Source: Endomychus coccineus (lineage: Eukaryota; Arthropoda; Insecta; Coleoptera; Endomychidae). Taken from it: DNA of 64,000 nucleotides. The stretch lies in NCBI GenBank assembly GCA_958510875.1, contig OY294068.1, forward strand, positions 162,228,388 through 162,292,387. The letters run 5' to 3'. This document shows, piece after piece, positions 55,449 to 64,000 of this stretch (its first letter is position 1; the number at the start of each line of letters is the position of its first letter). Under the pieces are notes generated by a model, which worked only from the letters and a program-made list of their open reading frames with translations, searched no databases and was not told the DNA's origin. The translations under genes were made by a program, and so were the position numbers.

Positions 55449-57252
55449 CAGGGTGTTTAGTAATTATACGGCAAAACTTCAAGGGGTTTTTCCATAGACT
55501 ATTATCCTAAGGAGACGAAACATCTCATTCATAAAATTCCATTTGACTTGTCGCAATGATTACATGAAGTATGACAAAGAAAACCAACAGACCTCTTTGT
55601 CGTCGAGTCATAATTACTCCTTATTGGCAACGCTGTAACTATGATTGAAAACTTGGTACCACTTGTAAGGCAACACCGCTTCGAAATAGCTACGAGAAAT
55701 ACGGAAGCTGTCAAATTGCGTAGTACAGAACAAAGTCCCCATTCCTAAAAAAGGTGCGCGGCGTTGTCGCCTTCTGAACAAATGATGCAATGGAATGGAA
55801 TAGTTCTATATTTAAAAATTTTAATATTCTATAATTCGATTATATATTCCAGGTTACCATAAATTATGGAATATTTTTCAGAGAAAACGACATTTCAACA
55901 GTATTGCGTCTAATATAACCAATAAATAATGCTAAGGACGTTTTTATAATAATTACAAATCTCGATCCGGCACACAGAACAACTAATCCGGCAATATCAC
56001 AATCCATACGGCCATACTTGTAATATACAGCGGTTTGAGTGGCTCGAAATTTTGGCAATGTTTGATCGTGTTTTAATGTAAACAATTCTGTCTCCTTAGG
56101 ATAATAGGTCTATGGGTTATTCCCTGGCTTATTTTAATAATGTTTTGTGGTTTGATAGTCTTCTTTGTTCCGAAGATACAGGGCGATAAATGTTTCTTAT
56201 GTAATGTTAATATTTTATTAAAAGGGTTGATGTTGGTGTCAATAAAACATTGGATTTGGTCAACAAATAAGCCTCTTAATCTACAAAAAATGACTACCAC
56301 CAGCTAGGATGCATGCATCCAATCTTCTCCTCATTGACTACCGAACTCTTTCAAAAGCACCAGGGTCTTATTGAATTGCACAAATCTTCCACAATTTCCA
56401 CTGGCGCTGTGTAATCTAATGACTTCCGATAGTTTATACGAAATAAACCAAGGGGCTCAATTTCGGGGATCGAGCAGAACATAAGTGAGGTTCAATTCGA
56501 CCAACCCCGAGCATCCTCCAGTACGTCAGTTAGAGAATGTTTCAAAAAATTTCGATACACCTCGCCGGTAGATGTAAGTCTTCCCAGTAGAAATATCGGT
56601 CCAATTAGTCAGTCACCCACAATTACAACCCAATCGTTCAACGAAACCTGATGTTATAAAAACGATCTTCAAGTACCTCATGTGAATTTTGCTCAGACCA
56701 TACGTGGTTTTTATGAAAATTCCTTATTTCTTGAGAAAATTCGGTTCATTGGTAAAAAGAATCGGCGACAATAGCTGAAGGATGTAAACCATTCTTCATT
56801 GACCAAATGTAATACATTGAGGAAAATAACCAGGAAAAAATGAATCATATTCAGCACATTTTCTTCCCATTTTACTGTTCATACTGTCATTGGCCTTCCT
56901 GGTCCTCCACTTTGTTTCACTGTACCTGTTTCATTTAGACGTTGATGAATAGTTTGGAAGGTTTTTCTATCAGGAACATTACGGTTGGGAAATCGTTCAA
57001 TATACAACCATCCGTAACGAATTCCCATCGGCAAGGCCATAAAAGAAATGGATGTCCATTTTCTTGGCGTTCATATATCGATTCGTGATCGAGAACTTCA
57101 CTAACAAAAGTTTATCTATCAAATAAAGAACATGAAATACAATTAGTTTAAAGAATTGTAAAACATACAAAATTACAAATTTCAAATTAAATCCACATTT
57201 CAAATGATGTCTGTTCCTTGAATGTTTCCGTATCTTTACTAAACACCCCGTG
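55449..57252 (-). mobile_element. IS630/Tc1-superfamily transposon with inverted ends
   Basis: Left end (after TATATA) CAGGGTGTTTAGTAATTATA, CGGCAAAACTTCAAGG; right end on the minus strand CACGGGGTGTTTAGTAAAGA, TACGGAAACATTCAAGG, before TA. About 1.8 kb with a transposase relic inside on the minus strand. An internal inverted motif (CCATAGACTATTATCCTAAG at 55,492 and its inverse near 56,082) lies in the 3' non-coding part and suggests an internal rearrangement or nested copy. Confidence 0.85.
56290..57080 (-). pseudogene. DDE transposase relic (DUF4817/HTH plus DDE_3 type)
   Basis: Minus strand: MDIHFFYGLADGNSLRM, then after a frame change ERFPNRNVPDRKTFQTIHQR, LNETGTVKQSGGPGRPMTV (typical HTH head), stops through the middle, then SLNDWVVIVGDxLIGPIFLL, GRLTSTGEVYRNFLKHSLTD, VLEDARG, and C-terminal NYRKSLDYTAPVEIVEDLCN, SIRPWCF and EEKIGCMHPS. 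The block VxxGDxLIGPxFLxGRLTxxxY is characteristic of this family. The central HDGAPPHF and DLNPLD motifs are lost. Dead copy. Confidence 0.87.
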
Positions 57253-57970
57253 TACGTTGGAAATGTCAGAATCAACGTATTAAGACTATTATTTTCACTC
57301 TTTATTTCTGTTGCACAAGCAGTCCTAACACAAACAATATTAATTAAACTTAGGATAGACCTTATCGACACAGCTAGTTGAAAGGGAACGAATTCACACT
57401 CACGACGATGTTATTCTTATCTCTCCTCAACTCTGAATGCCCTTCCCGGCTTTACGAAAGTCTTTTACAACTCTACTCATAGTTGTCGATATCATGTCTC
57501 CACACATCCTCTGACTATGATCACGTTTTGTGTTCATCAAGTAACACTAAATTCAAGCCTGCAATATATTTACAGACTATCAGTACTCTTGACAACTTAA
57601 AGTAAGGCACTTATTAGTTATAAATCTTATTTTACTACTGCCTTAACTTCAACTGAACATTTTTGAAATAACAATTGTAAATTTTCTTGAAATATTCGAC
57701 CTTCCGAAATAAACATATAAACACACATCCTTTTTTATATATCTTTTATTTTATTATCATTAGTTTTCCTTTTCAATAAATAAACACAGTGTCCTCAATA
57801 AATCAATAATACAATACTCACAATCTCAACAGTATAATCAATCAAATGAAAATATTAGCAATAATCTTGAATCTAGTTGAAAAAAGGTCAATGGAATTCG
57901 CTAATAACGTGTTATTGTTATCATTAAACATAAGCGAAGAGCGATCAATAATAAAATTTTCAGTTTATGA
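57253..57970. other. Unassigned AT-rich stretch
   Basis: No frame with a motif, no paired ends. Confidence 0.4.
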
Positions 57971-58057
57971 TCTATATTATGATAATGATTCTTGACCCAG
58001 GTATGAATTATATATAAATTCTCGGGAAATAGGTCACACTAACTTATATGCACATAT
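57971..58057 (-). mobile_element. PLE terminal-repeat tail in inverted orientation
   Basis: On the minus strand: GTGTGACCTATTTCCCGAGA, ATTTATATATAATTCATACC, TGGGTCAAGAATC, the tail of the 26.4-kb family. It lies head-to-head in front of the plus-strand PLE gene that follows, an arrangement known for PLEs. The hammerhead part is not included. Confidence 0.85.
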
Positions 58058-58084
58058 AGTATCTAACTAAGATCCCTTTTGAAT

Positions 58085-58947
58085 TGAAAAATAAATTAAT
58101 TTGCCATAATGGGCAAGCACCTTTTATCTATGGGCTTCCGAAACTACATAAAAGTGATATACCTTTGAGATTCATTGTAAGTACTATTGAAGCGCCTACT
58201 TACAATTTATCAAAATGTATTAACAATATAATAGGAAAAAATGAATTTTATGTGAAAGACTCATGGCATTTTAATTTATAAGAAATCAATCCGTACCCGT
58301 AGATCATCTATTAATTTCCTTGGACGTTGCTTCTTTATTTACAAATATACGTCGTTTTGGCATTGAGTAGAATCAAAAAACGTTGGGCAGAGATTAAAAA
58401 ATACAAATCTTGATCAATCTGAATTTATAAATACAGTAAAGTTTTGTTTAGAATGCACTTATTTCAAATATTCGGCACAGCAATGGGACCTCCTATTTCA
58501 GCCACTATTATTGCTACCGTAGTTATGGAATGTCTAGAGGAATCTGTAATAAATTCATAATAATAATAATTTTCACCCGTATTTTTTAAACGGTATGTAG
58601 ATGATTGCCTAATGTGTGTTCCCATTGAAACAGTTCAGTAGGTAATTTTCTTGTGAAATAGAAGTGAACAAAAACATAAATTTCCTAGATATGAACATTA
58701 GGCATGATGCAAATGGAAAAAAAAACTTCGTGGTTTACTAAAGAAGTTTGGTATCAACGTTATCTTCACTTCAATTCCGTTGCACCAACAAGTTATAAAA
58801 AAAATGTTATAAACAGTCTTACAGATCGCGCGGTTAAATTGTCCCACCCATGGAACCGTCCCAAAAATTGTTCGTAATACACTGGAAATGAATGACTACC
58901 CAAAAACATTTTTCAATCCCATCATTAAAGAAAGAATAAACAAAATA
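58085..58947 (+). pseudogene. Penelope-like element RT (relic)
   Basis: Plus strand: AICHNGQAPFIYGLPKLHKS, IPLRFIVSTIEAPTYNLSKC, IIGKNEFYVKDSWHF; after frame changes SVPVDHLLISLDVASLFTNI (first Asp block), AMGPPISATIIATVVMECLE, FKRYVDDCLMCVPIET (YVDD box intact), INFLDMNIRHDANGKK, then WYQRYLHFNSVAPTSYKKNV and INSLTDRAVKLSHPWNRPKN. At least four frameshifts. Cut at 58,947 by an insertion beginning CAGGGTGTCCCAGG. Same family as the 25.3-kb copy, as shown by the shared NSLTDRAVKLSH thumb text. Confidence 0.92.
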
Positions 58948-59350
58948 TACAGGGTGTCCCAGGTTTTAGTAGCAGAACTTCAACAGTCGATAGAAAATTT
59001 GATTTTGAGAAAAAAATTCCTATTAACATATATGTACAGACGCTTAGTTTTTGAGATACAGGGTGTTGAAATTGAAAAAAAAATTTAGTTTTTTGCAAAT
59101 ATCTCCGGAACCGTTCATTGTACAGAAAACAGCTTTTGCGAACATTTTCTACTCATAGTAAGCTATGCTCTGTGCGACAAAAAATTTTTTTGTAGTCATA
59201 ATTGGTGAAGATATTGAAGGAGTAGTGGGTGTTTTTCTCCCCAACTTCTACGCCACTGGAAAAAGTAGGGTTTTGAGACAACCATTTGAACCGTCAATGT
59301 TTTCTACACAAAAAGGTACTCCTGGTTATAAGCTCACTCTTGAAAAACAT
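58948..59350 (+). mobile_element. Insertion with CAGGGTGT-type end inside the PLE
   Basis: Starts CAGGGTGTCCCAGGTTTTAG after TATA, directly following PLE text (ATAAACAAAATATA). PLE text resumes at about 59,353 with AAACAGTATACAAATTAAAT. CAGGGTGTCCC is a recurrent MITE or IS630-like terminal motif (a second GATACAGGGTGTTGAAATTG lies at 59,056). I cannot find the right terminal repeat; part of the PLE between 58,947 and 59,353 is deleted (compare 25,460-25,660). Confidence 0.65.
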
Positions 59351-59713
59351 AACACAGACAAACAGTATACAAATTAAATTGTTTAGTTTGAATCTGAGGT
59401 TTTTTTGGGCACATAACACATTTTCCGACCGTTATTTTGCTAGTATAACACACGTGGTAAGAGATTGGGAATTGAATATTCGAACCTAACCCCATTAAAT
59501 AAAGAATGTCGATAATTCATGTTATTATGGCAATTTTGAATAGTAAGAGATTGTTGCGTTTTGATGATTTTTTGATAGACATATTTATAGCATATTATGG
59601 AACTGGTACGCTTCGCAGCACGTAGTTAAAGTACACTCTGGCGCAAAGTACACACTGGCGCCGACTCGACGCGTCCGGCGCATCCACCAAGTATTTAATA
59701 TATATCGTAATAT
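59351..59713. other. PLE remnant then unassigned DNA
   Basis: The first about 45 bp continue the PLE (VYKLNCLVxI, the start of the GIY-YIG block). The rest has no frame or repeat partner. Confidence 0.5.
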
Positions 59714-60822
59714 ACAGTCCTTGGCCAAATTATTAGACGCACTTCCGAAATCTAAGATTTTTGTTGATTTTAATATTAATATCAACATAATCATGGTGCA
59801 AATGTTAGTGATAAACAGTTGTTGTGTTGCAAAATATTTATTAAAGAAAATGTGAACAAATATTAATTAGTAAAGAAATAAATTAATATTTTGTTAAGCC
59901 AATTAATTTGCTGCAAAGGCAATTAGAGCAGCAACTCTTCGTGGCATACTCTCAACGCAATTTCTTTCAACTTTTCGTTATGGTTCCAATGATGGATAAT
60001 TCTTTCTATTAGTTGAACCTTTATAGATATGTTTTCTTTTGCCAGTTCCCTTTTCAAACACTCCCAAACGTTCTCTATTGGATTCATGTCTGGGGAGTTG
60101 CCCGGCCAAGGCAAAAGTGGTATAGACATCTCTTCTAAGGATTTTTGATTGATTTTGTAATATGGCAAGGTGCTCCATCCTGCATGAACAATTTTCTACC
60201 ATTCCCGAACCATTCTTCCATCTGTGGAAGCAATCTTGTTTCCAAAACTTCCTTATATTGGCCTTGCCGCATGGATCCCTCGACCACATACAAACTTCCT
60301 AGGCCCTTTCCACTTATTAGCGACCAAATCATGACAGACACAAGATGTTTACAGTTTTTATGACACAGCCATGATGGAATTTTTCGTTTTTGCGACGCCT
60401 AACAAACTGTGCCTTATCCAGAATTTGAAAAGTTGATTCATCGCTGAAGAAGTCTGCAGAAAAGCAAAAACAGTAAAAGCAACTTACTATTCTCCAGTCA
60501 TCAACAGTTAAATGTTTATGAGCATTAGCCCAATTTAGCCTCTTCTTCACCATTGTTGGTGTTAATCTTGGCTTTCTTGCGGGTCTACGGCATTTGAAAC
60601 CAAGATCATACAGGTTTCGCTTTACGGCACGAGCAGACACATTGTACCCTGCTTCTACAAATTTGTTTTTAATGTCGGCATGACTAGCTCTTCGAAATTT
60701 CTAGGTAATGTTTCGAAGTAGTCTTCGTCCCATTGGAGTGATAACACGTTTTCTACCACACCTACCTTTCCGAGCAGCGTCTAAAGGCTTTCTGGAGTTA
60801 ATTTTCTTTCGAGCTTCCCGTC
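59714..60822 (-). mobile_element. Tc1-type transposon, 5' truncated
   Basis: The 3' terminal repeat (CAGTCCTTGGCCAAATTATT, AGACGCACTTCCG on the plus strand, after ATATA) is typical for Tc1-like elements. The 5' end is missing: the sequence turns into a SINE-like repeat at about 60,823. Transposase on the minus strand. Confidence 0.9.
59923..60822 (-). pseudogene. Tc1-like transposase relic (DD34E)
   Basis: Minus strand. N-terminus truncated: ARKKINSRKPLDAARKGRCG, RKRVITPMGRRLLRNIT, stop, RASHADIKNKFVEAGYNVSA, RAVKRNLYDLGFKCRRPARK (HTH). Then KRLNWANAHKHLTVDDW, an 11-codon extra segment, FFSDESTFQIL with the first Asp. Next frame (60,135-60,341): VMIWSLISGKGLGSLYVVEG, LFMQDGAPCHITKS, with the second Asp. 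Last frame (59,923-60,168): LLPWPGNSPDMNPIENVWEC with the catalytic Glu, and LKRELAKENIS. All three catalytic residues remain but two frameshifts and a stop break the gene. Confidence 0.93.
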
Positions 60823-60995
60823 AGTAGACATTAGCCCTTGTTGGGAACGTCTCGAACTATGCAACCACACCTGTCTGCCCGACAGTAACCAACGCCCTAT
60901 AGAAAGGAGGTGGAGGGCGTCTTACCCCTGGGCTTCTTTCACCCTGTCTCCTCATGTTACCTGTCTTACGTCTTTACGATTGATTGATTGAAGTA
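60823..60995 (+). repeat. SINE-like repeat, partial, with (GATT)n tail
   Basis: TAACCAACGCCCTATAGAAA, GGAGGTGGAGGGCG and CCTCATGTTACCTGTCTTAC correspond to parts of the 62,456-63,018 repeat. It ends GATTGATTGATTGAAG (60,980-60,995), like the LINE at 5.3 kb. Confidence 0.65.
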
Positions 60996-62103
60996 ACCAG
61001 CCGCGAGTTCATTGCCCAGAAGCCTAGCATGGAAAGAACAGACCTAATGACACTAAACTTGCCCCGGAATACACTATTTGCCTGTCAACACCAAAAATAA
61101 AACAAGATCTCGTACATTTTGATTCGCTATAACACTAACATCTCAATCCTATACAAATCCCCGATAAATCTTTGTGAATCATCAATAAATCATTGTGAAT
61201 CATAAATAATTCATCAATAAATGATCGTAAATCCTTGATAAATCATCATAAATTATTGTAATTAATTCGGCTGTACACAATAAATCACCAGATATTTGGC
61301 CCTCTGGAGAATTGTTCAAATGAATTGGTTGCACGTCATTTCTTTCTTATCGTAAACACTGTATTATATTACCCTCCGCTGCAAAGTCAAACGACTAGGC
61401 CGTGTTTGTTCGGTTTGCTTGTGCATCCTCCTACATTTGTTCAATTGATATAATCAGTCTCTTTATAGCCTCAAGGGCTATCTTTATATTATACTCACCT
61501 ACATCTCATGAATTGGATATATCTGCGGACAGCCATTCATGAACTATCTTGGTTTCCGGATGGATGCAACATGTAATGGTTGGCGAAACGTCATTATCCT
61601 GTGATCCGGAAACCAAGATTGTTCACATATATCATACGGAAGGGCTTGATCTTGTAAGGCCGGTCTACTGATCGAAGGCATCTTCGCTATAATGTTCTAT
61701 CCTGGGGAGTATCTGCTCTCGAAAATGAATCATAACGGAAATCGGCAAAAATCTCAGACTACATCCATAAATACAATATTAACACAGAAACTAAGCAATG
61801 AGTCAATGAACCAAAAATTGAGCATATTTGGTAGATTATACTGAACTATGATAATCATCGACAGCAAAATTTTTAATACAAATGATGTTTCGGAAGCAGT
61901 TCTTGTTAGAACACTCCTAATTAATATCAAGGTACAACCACATCCATGGGCAATGATTATTATTTATTATTCTGAGCAAATCTGCATATTAGTAGTGCCA
62001 TCTATCGAATAACATTAAAACTAAGTCAGTCGGTTTGTAGTGAACTGATAATTTAATAAAAACTTCTTCTCCTTTCAGAACATAGTGTATCCGGTTACAT
62101 TTG
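60996..62103. other. Unassigned stretch with AATAAATCAT-rich patch
   Basis: About 61,150-61,265 is a cryptic simple repeat (TCAATAAATCATTGTGAATC variants). A strong 21-bp hairpin lies at 61,541-61,624. No gene motif. Confidence 0.45.
61541..61624. repeat. 21-bp inverted repeat (hairpin)
   Basis: GAACTATCTTGGTTTCCGGAT (61,541) pairs with ATCCGGAAACCAAGATTGTTC (61,604) with one mismatch; loop of 42 nt. The loop contains GGCGAAACGTC, reminiscent of a hammerhead 3' half, but no CUGANGA core is present. Confidence 0.8.
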
Positions 62104-63036
62104 TCAACATAATTTCCTTGTAACCCGATACACTTCGTCCAAAGTTTTTCTAATTATCGATCCCTTCCAAATTTTTCGGTAATCCTTCAAAATAGGCGTT
62201 TGTTTCAGCAATGACCTCATCGTTGGAGCCAAATCTCTTTCCGCCGAACCATTTCTTCAAGTTTGGAAATAGATAATAATCGCAAGGGACCAAATCTGGA
62301 GAATATGGTGGATGACGAACCAATTCGTAACGCAATTCATGCAATTTTGCGGCTGCGGACCTGTGCATCGGTGCGTTGTCCTGGTGATAGAGCACTTTTT
62401 TCTTTGCCAAATGCGGTTGCTTCCGCTTCAAAAAGGCGTCGAATCGATTCAACAGATGATAAATGGAGGGTTTAAAACTCCCTGCCTTCACATCCAGTGG
62501 ACTTTAGACATGCCACGTAGTGCCCTCTCCTACTTTCAATAGCACGCCAACTGCCCTGCAGAGACCAACGCCTTAATTGAAGAGGAGGCCCCTCCCCCCC
62601 TGCCTACCCTGCCATGTGGTGCAGAATTTACCCACGCAGAGGCAGCTATTTTTTCCCCCGTGTAAGGACCCACAACGGACACTGCTTGATAGACTATATT
62701 ATTGCCCTTTCTGGGCTATAGTCAACTCTCACCTCCTCGTGTTACCTGTTTTACCAGGAACGTTTGACGAGTAACCACTTCGTTCAAATAGCCTACCGCG
62801 TATGTCTACCAAGCCAGAGAATCCATTTCAGCCAGAGTTTTGTGATAAGAAAGCATGATATCATGATATTAGTGGTGAAATGTATGTGGTGCAGAGTTCA
62901 TCGGATCTTTTGCAGTGACAACTGTTAGTTTCGCACCGAGGGGTTACTTATCTCGAGACCCGCGCAAAGGACGTTGCTTGCTGAAGCCAGTGTTAGCCGA
63001 CAAGTAGTTCTCTATCGAGAATCGATCCAACAGCTC
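62104..63036 (-). pseudogene. Mariner transposase fragment, split by a SINE-like insertion
   Basis: Minus strand. The part nearest 62,455 encodes LLNRFDAFLKRKQPHLAKKK, VLYHQDNAPMHRSAA with the second catalytic Asp, AKLHELRYELVRHPPYSPDL, VPCDYYLFPNLKKWFGGKRF and SNDEVIAETNAYFEGLPKN, with good frame integrity. The 3' non-coding end (TCAACATAATTTCCTTG) is present but the terminal repeat is missing at about 62,104. Upstream of LLNRFDA the gene is interrupted by a 563-bp repeat (62,456-63,018), then resumes for only 18 bp before a BEL/Pao LTR at 63,037. ORF 62,150-62,491 starts within the insertion, so its first 13 or so codons are not transposase. Confidence 0.9.
62456..63018 (-). repeat. SINE-like repeat, full copy with 15-bp target duplication
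   Basis: Flanked by GAATCGATTCAACAG (62,441-62,455) and GAATCGATCCAACAG (63,019-63,033), one mismatch, both mariner sequence. On the minus strand it starts TCTCGATAGAGAACTACTTG and contains TTCAGCAAGCAACG and GATAAGTAACCCCTCGG. It ends AACCCTCCATTTATCAT. GC-richer than the host DNA. A duplication of this length fits LINE-machinery retrotransposition. Confidence 0.88.
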
Positions 63037-63311
63037 TGTTAAGGATTACCTTCTTTTAAGTGGACTGTATTTCGTTCTTATTGGTAATTGATTCCATATA
63101 TAAAAAAGACTTGATGTTTTATCCATTTAATTCTCCAAATTTCGTATCAATATAATATATATAAACAAACTTGTTTTTTTTCCCAGGTTACATAACAATT
63201 CCCCTGGTTACATAACAACTCCCAAGCCCATGCTGCCACGATTGAAATTAAAAAACAGTGTGACAAACAAACAAACTACATACTAATAAAAATCATCATT
63301 AGGCCTAAACA
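63037..63311 (-). mobile_element. BEL/Pao 3' LTR
   Basis: Read on the minus strand it starts TGTTTAGGCCTAATGATG and ends GGTAATCCTTAACA, i.e. TGTT...AACA, 275 bp. Upstream (63,312-63,325) is a purine-leaning AAGGCGGCCGGAA, the expected polypurine-tract position between pol and LTR. It inserted into the mariner fragment: 63,019-63,036 is mariner text. Confidence 0.8.
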
Positions 63312-63372
63312 TTCCGGCCGCCTTGAAAAGTGTGAACACTTTCAAAAATAACAATATAGAATACAAATAAAA

Positions 63373-64000
63373 TCATTCTTTCTGTACATCATCGTAAATT
63401 GGTAAAACACAAATCTTGGAAACCGCACGTTTCAATATTTTTCCTTTCACACATATGCTCACAACACGAGTCACTTTGTCGAAACCAGAATGAAGATCGG
63501 AGATTCTTCCCATATGCCATTGTAATGGTGGTGAGTTGTCCTCCTTTATGATGACCAAAGCTCCAATTTTCAACAAGTTCGGATGATTTTTTCTCCATTT
63601 CACTCGGGTTTGTAATTCAGTTACATATTCTTTATGCCACCTTTTCCAAAAGTGTTGAATTAGGCGTTGCAAAAATTGAAATTTATTCAGTCGATTATCA
63701 GGTATATCTTCTGAATAGTGTTCTGGAAGTGATGCGAGTGACTTGCCCATAAGAAAATGACTTGGTGTTAGAGGCGTAGGATCGTCAGGATTGGATGTTA
63801 AAGGACATATTGGACGGGAGTTTAAAATACCTTCTATTTGAACTACTACAGTGTTAAAATCTTCAAATATTAAATGACTATTTCCTATCACTCTTTTCAT
63901 ATGAAATTTCATGCTTTTTACTCCTGCTTCCCAAATTGAGCCAAAATTAGGCGAACGACTAGGTATGAAATTCCATTGAATATTATCATCTGATAAAGAA
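63373..64000 (-). CDS. BEL/Pao pol polyprotein, C-terminal end (integrase), partial
   Basis: An uninterrupted minus-strand frame from the window edge to a stop at 63,373, so the protein begins outside. From the edge: NIQWNFIPSRSPNFGSIWEA, GVKSMKFHMKRVIGN (end of the integrase catalytic core, with the conserved glutamate in WEA), IEGILNSRPICPLTS, LTPSHFLMGKSLASLPE, RLNKFQFLQRLIQHFWKRWH and the C-terminal DUF5641-type domain (VIIKEDNSPPLQWHMGRISD, LHSGFDKVTR, KICVLPIYDD). No break in about 209 codons, in contrast to every other element here, so this copy may be young. It is followed by a polypurine tract and 3' LTR. M at 63,912 is internal, not a start. Confidence 0.95.
   Translation of the reverse strand, partial: SLSDDNIQWNFIPSRSPNFGSIWEAGVKSMKFHMKRVIGNSHLIFEDFNTVVVQIEGILNSRPICPLTSNPDDPTPLTPSHFLMGKSLASLPEHYSEDIPDNRLNKFQFLQRLIQHFWKRWHKEYVTELQTRVKWRKNHPNLLKIGALVIIKEDNSPPLQWHMGRISDLHSGFDKVTRVVSICVKGKILKRAVSKICVLPIYDDVQKE

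Noticed and set aside
61541..61624. A further hammerhead ribozyme (GGCGAAACGTC in the loop)
   Set aside because: No CUGANGA core and no pairing that would form stem II.

Overview
The window looks like AT-rich, gene-poor nuclear DNA of an arthropod, probably an insect and perhaps a beetle. The order is inferred only from the mix of transposon families. There is no operon-like or densely coding structure. Almost every stretch I can read is a relic of a mobile element, most with frameshifts, stops or truncations, and several are inserted into one another.

Layout. 0.5-1.5 kb: a foldback repeat. 1.8-2.4 kb: Penelope-like element (PLE) reverse transcriptase (RT) relic. 2.4-3.7 kb: a 1.3-kb repeat with LTR-like ends, whose inverted copy is at 54.0-55.3 kb. 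5.3-5.9 kb: LINE RNase H relic. 7.1-9.9 kb: mariner tip, IS630/Tc1-type transposase piece, PLE tail with a decayed hammerhead ribozyme, and LINE RT relic. 9.9-11.3 kb: long PLE relic with RT, GIY-YIG endonuclease and hammerhead. 11.9-12.6 kb: LINE RT relic. 15.0 kb: a 99-bp hAT MITE. 15.5 kb: a candidate first exon with a signal peptide. 18.2-19.5 kb: a 19-bp minisatellite and a ~150-bp tandem array. 19.9-21.6 kb: an internally deleted hAT with a perfect 8-bp target duplication. 23.9-26.5 kb: mariner followed by a PLE 3' half. 28.2-31.9 kb: IS630/Tc1-type relic, a terminal-inverted-repeat element (copy 1), a tandem dimer and a possible host 3' exon. 33.2-36.1 kb: mariner, foldback, PLE solo tail and a nested foldback. 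38.0-44.4 kb: LINE relics, including one LINE split by a nested insertion, and a PLE tail. 45.1-46.1 kb: inverted-repeat element copy 2. 47.3-51.5 kb: three LINE RT relics with SINE-like pieces. 52.1-55.3 kb: mariner, an unidentified coding-like pseudogene, a tRNA-like sequence and the second 1.3-kb repeat. 55.4-57.3 kb: a complete IS630/Tc1-superfamily element with inverted ends. 58.0-59.4 kb: another PLE. 59.7-60.8 kb: Tc1 relic. 62.1-64.0 kb: mariner split by a SINE-like insertion, then a BEL/Pao retrotransposon whose pol gene runs off the window.

The most interesting signal is a set of five hammerhead ribozyme motifs, each in a PLE terminal repeat. Three are clean and two decayed. Stem sequences differ between families but pairing is kept, and in the three clean copies stem III is an 8-nt perfect palindrome. 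This fits the published association of PLEs with hammerhead ribozymes and also suggests dimer-dependent cleavage. Host content is limited to two weak exon candidates (15,591-15,656 and about 31,705-31,910).
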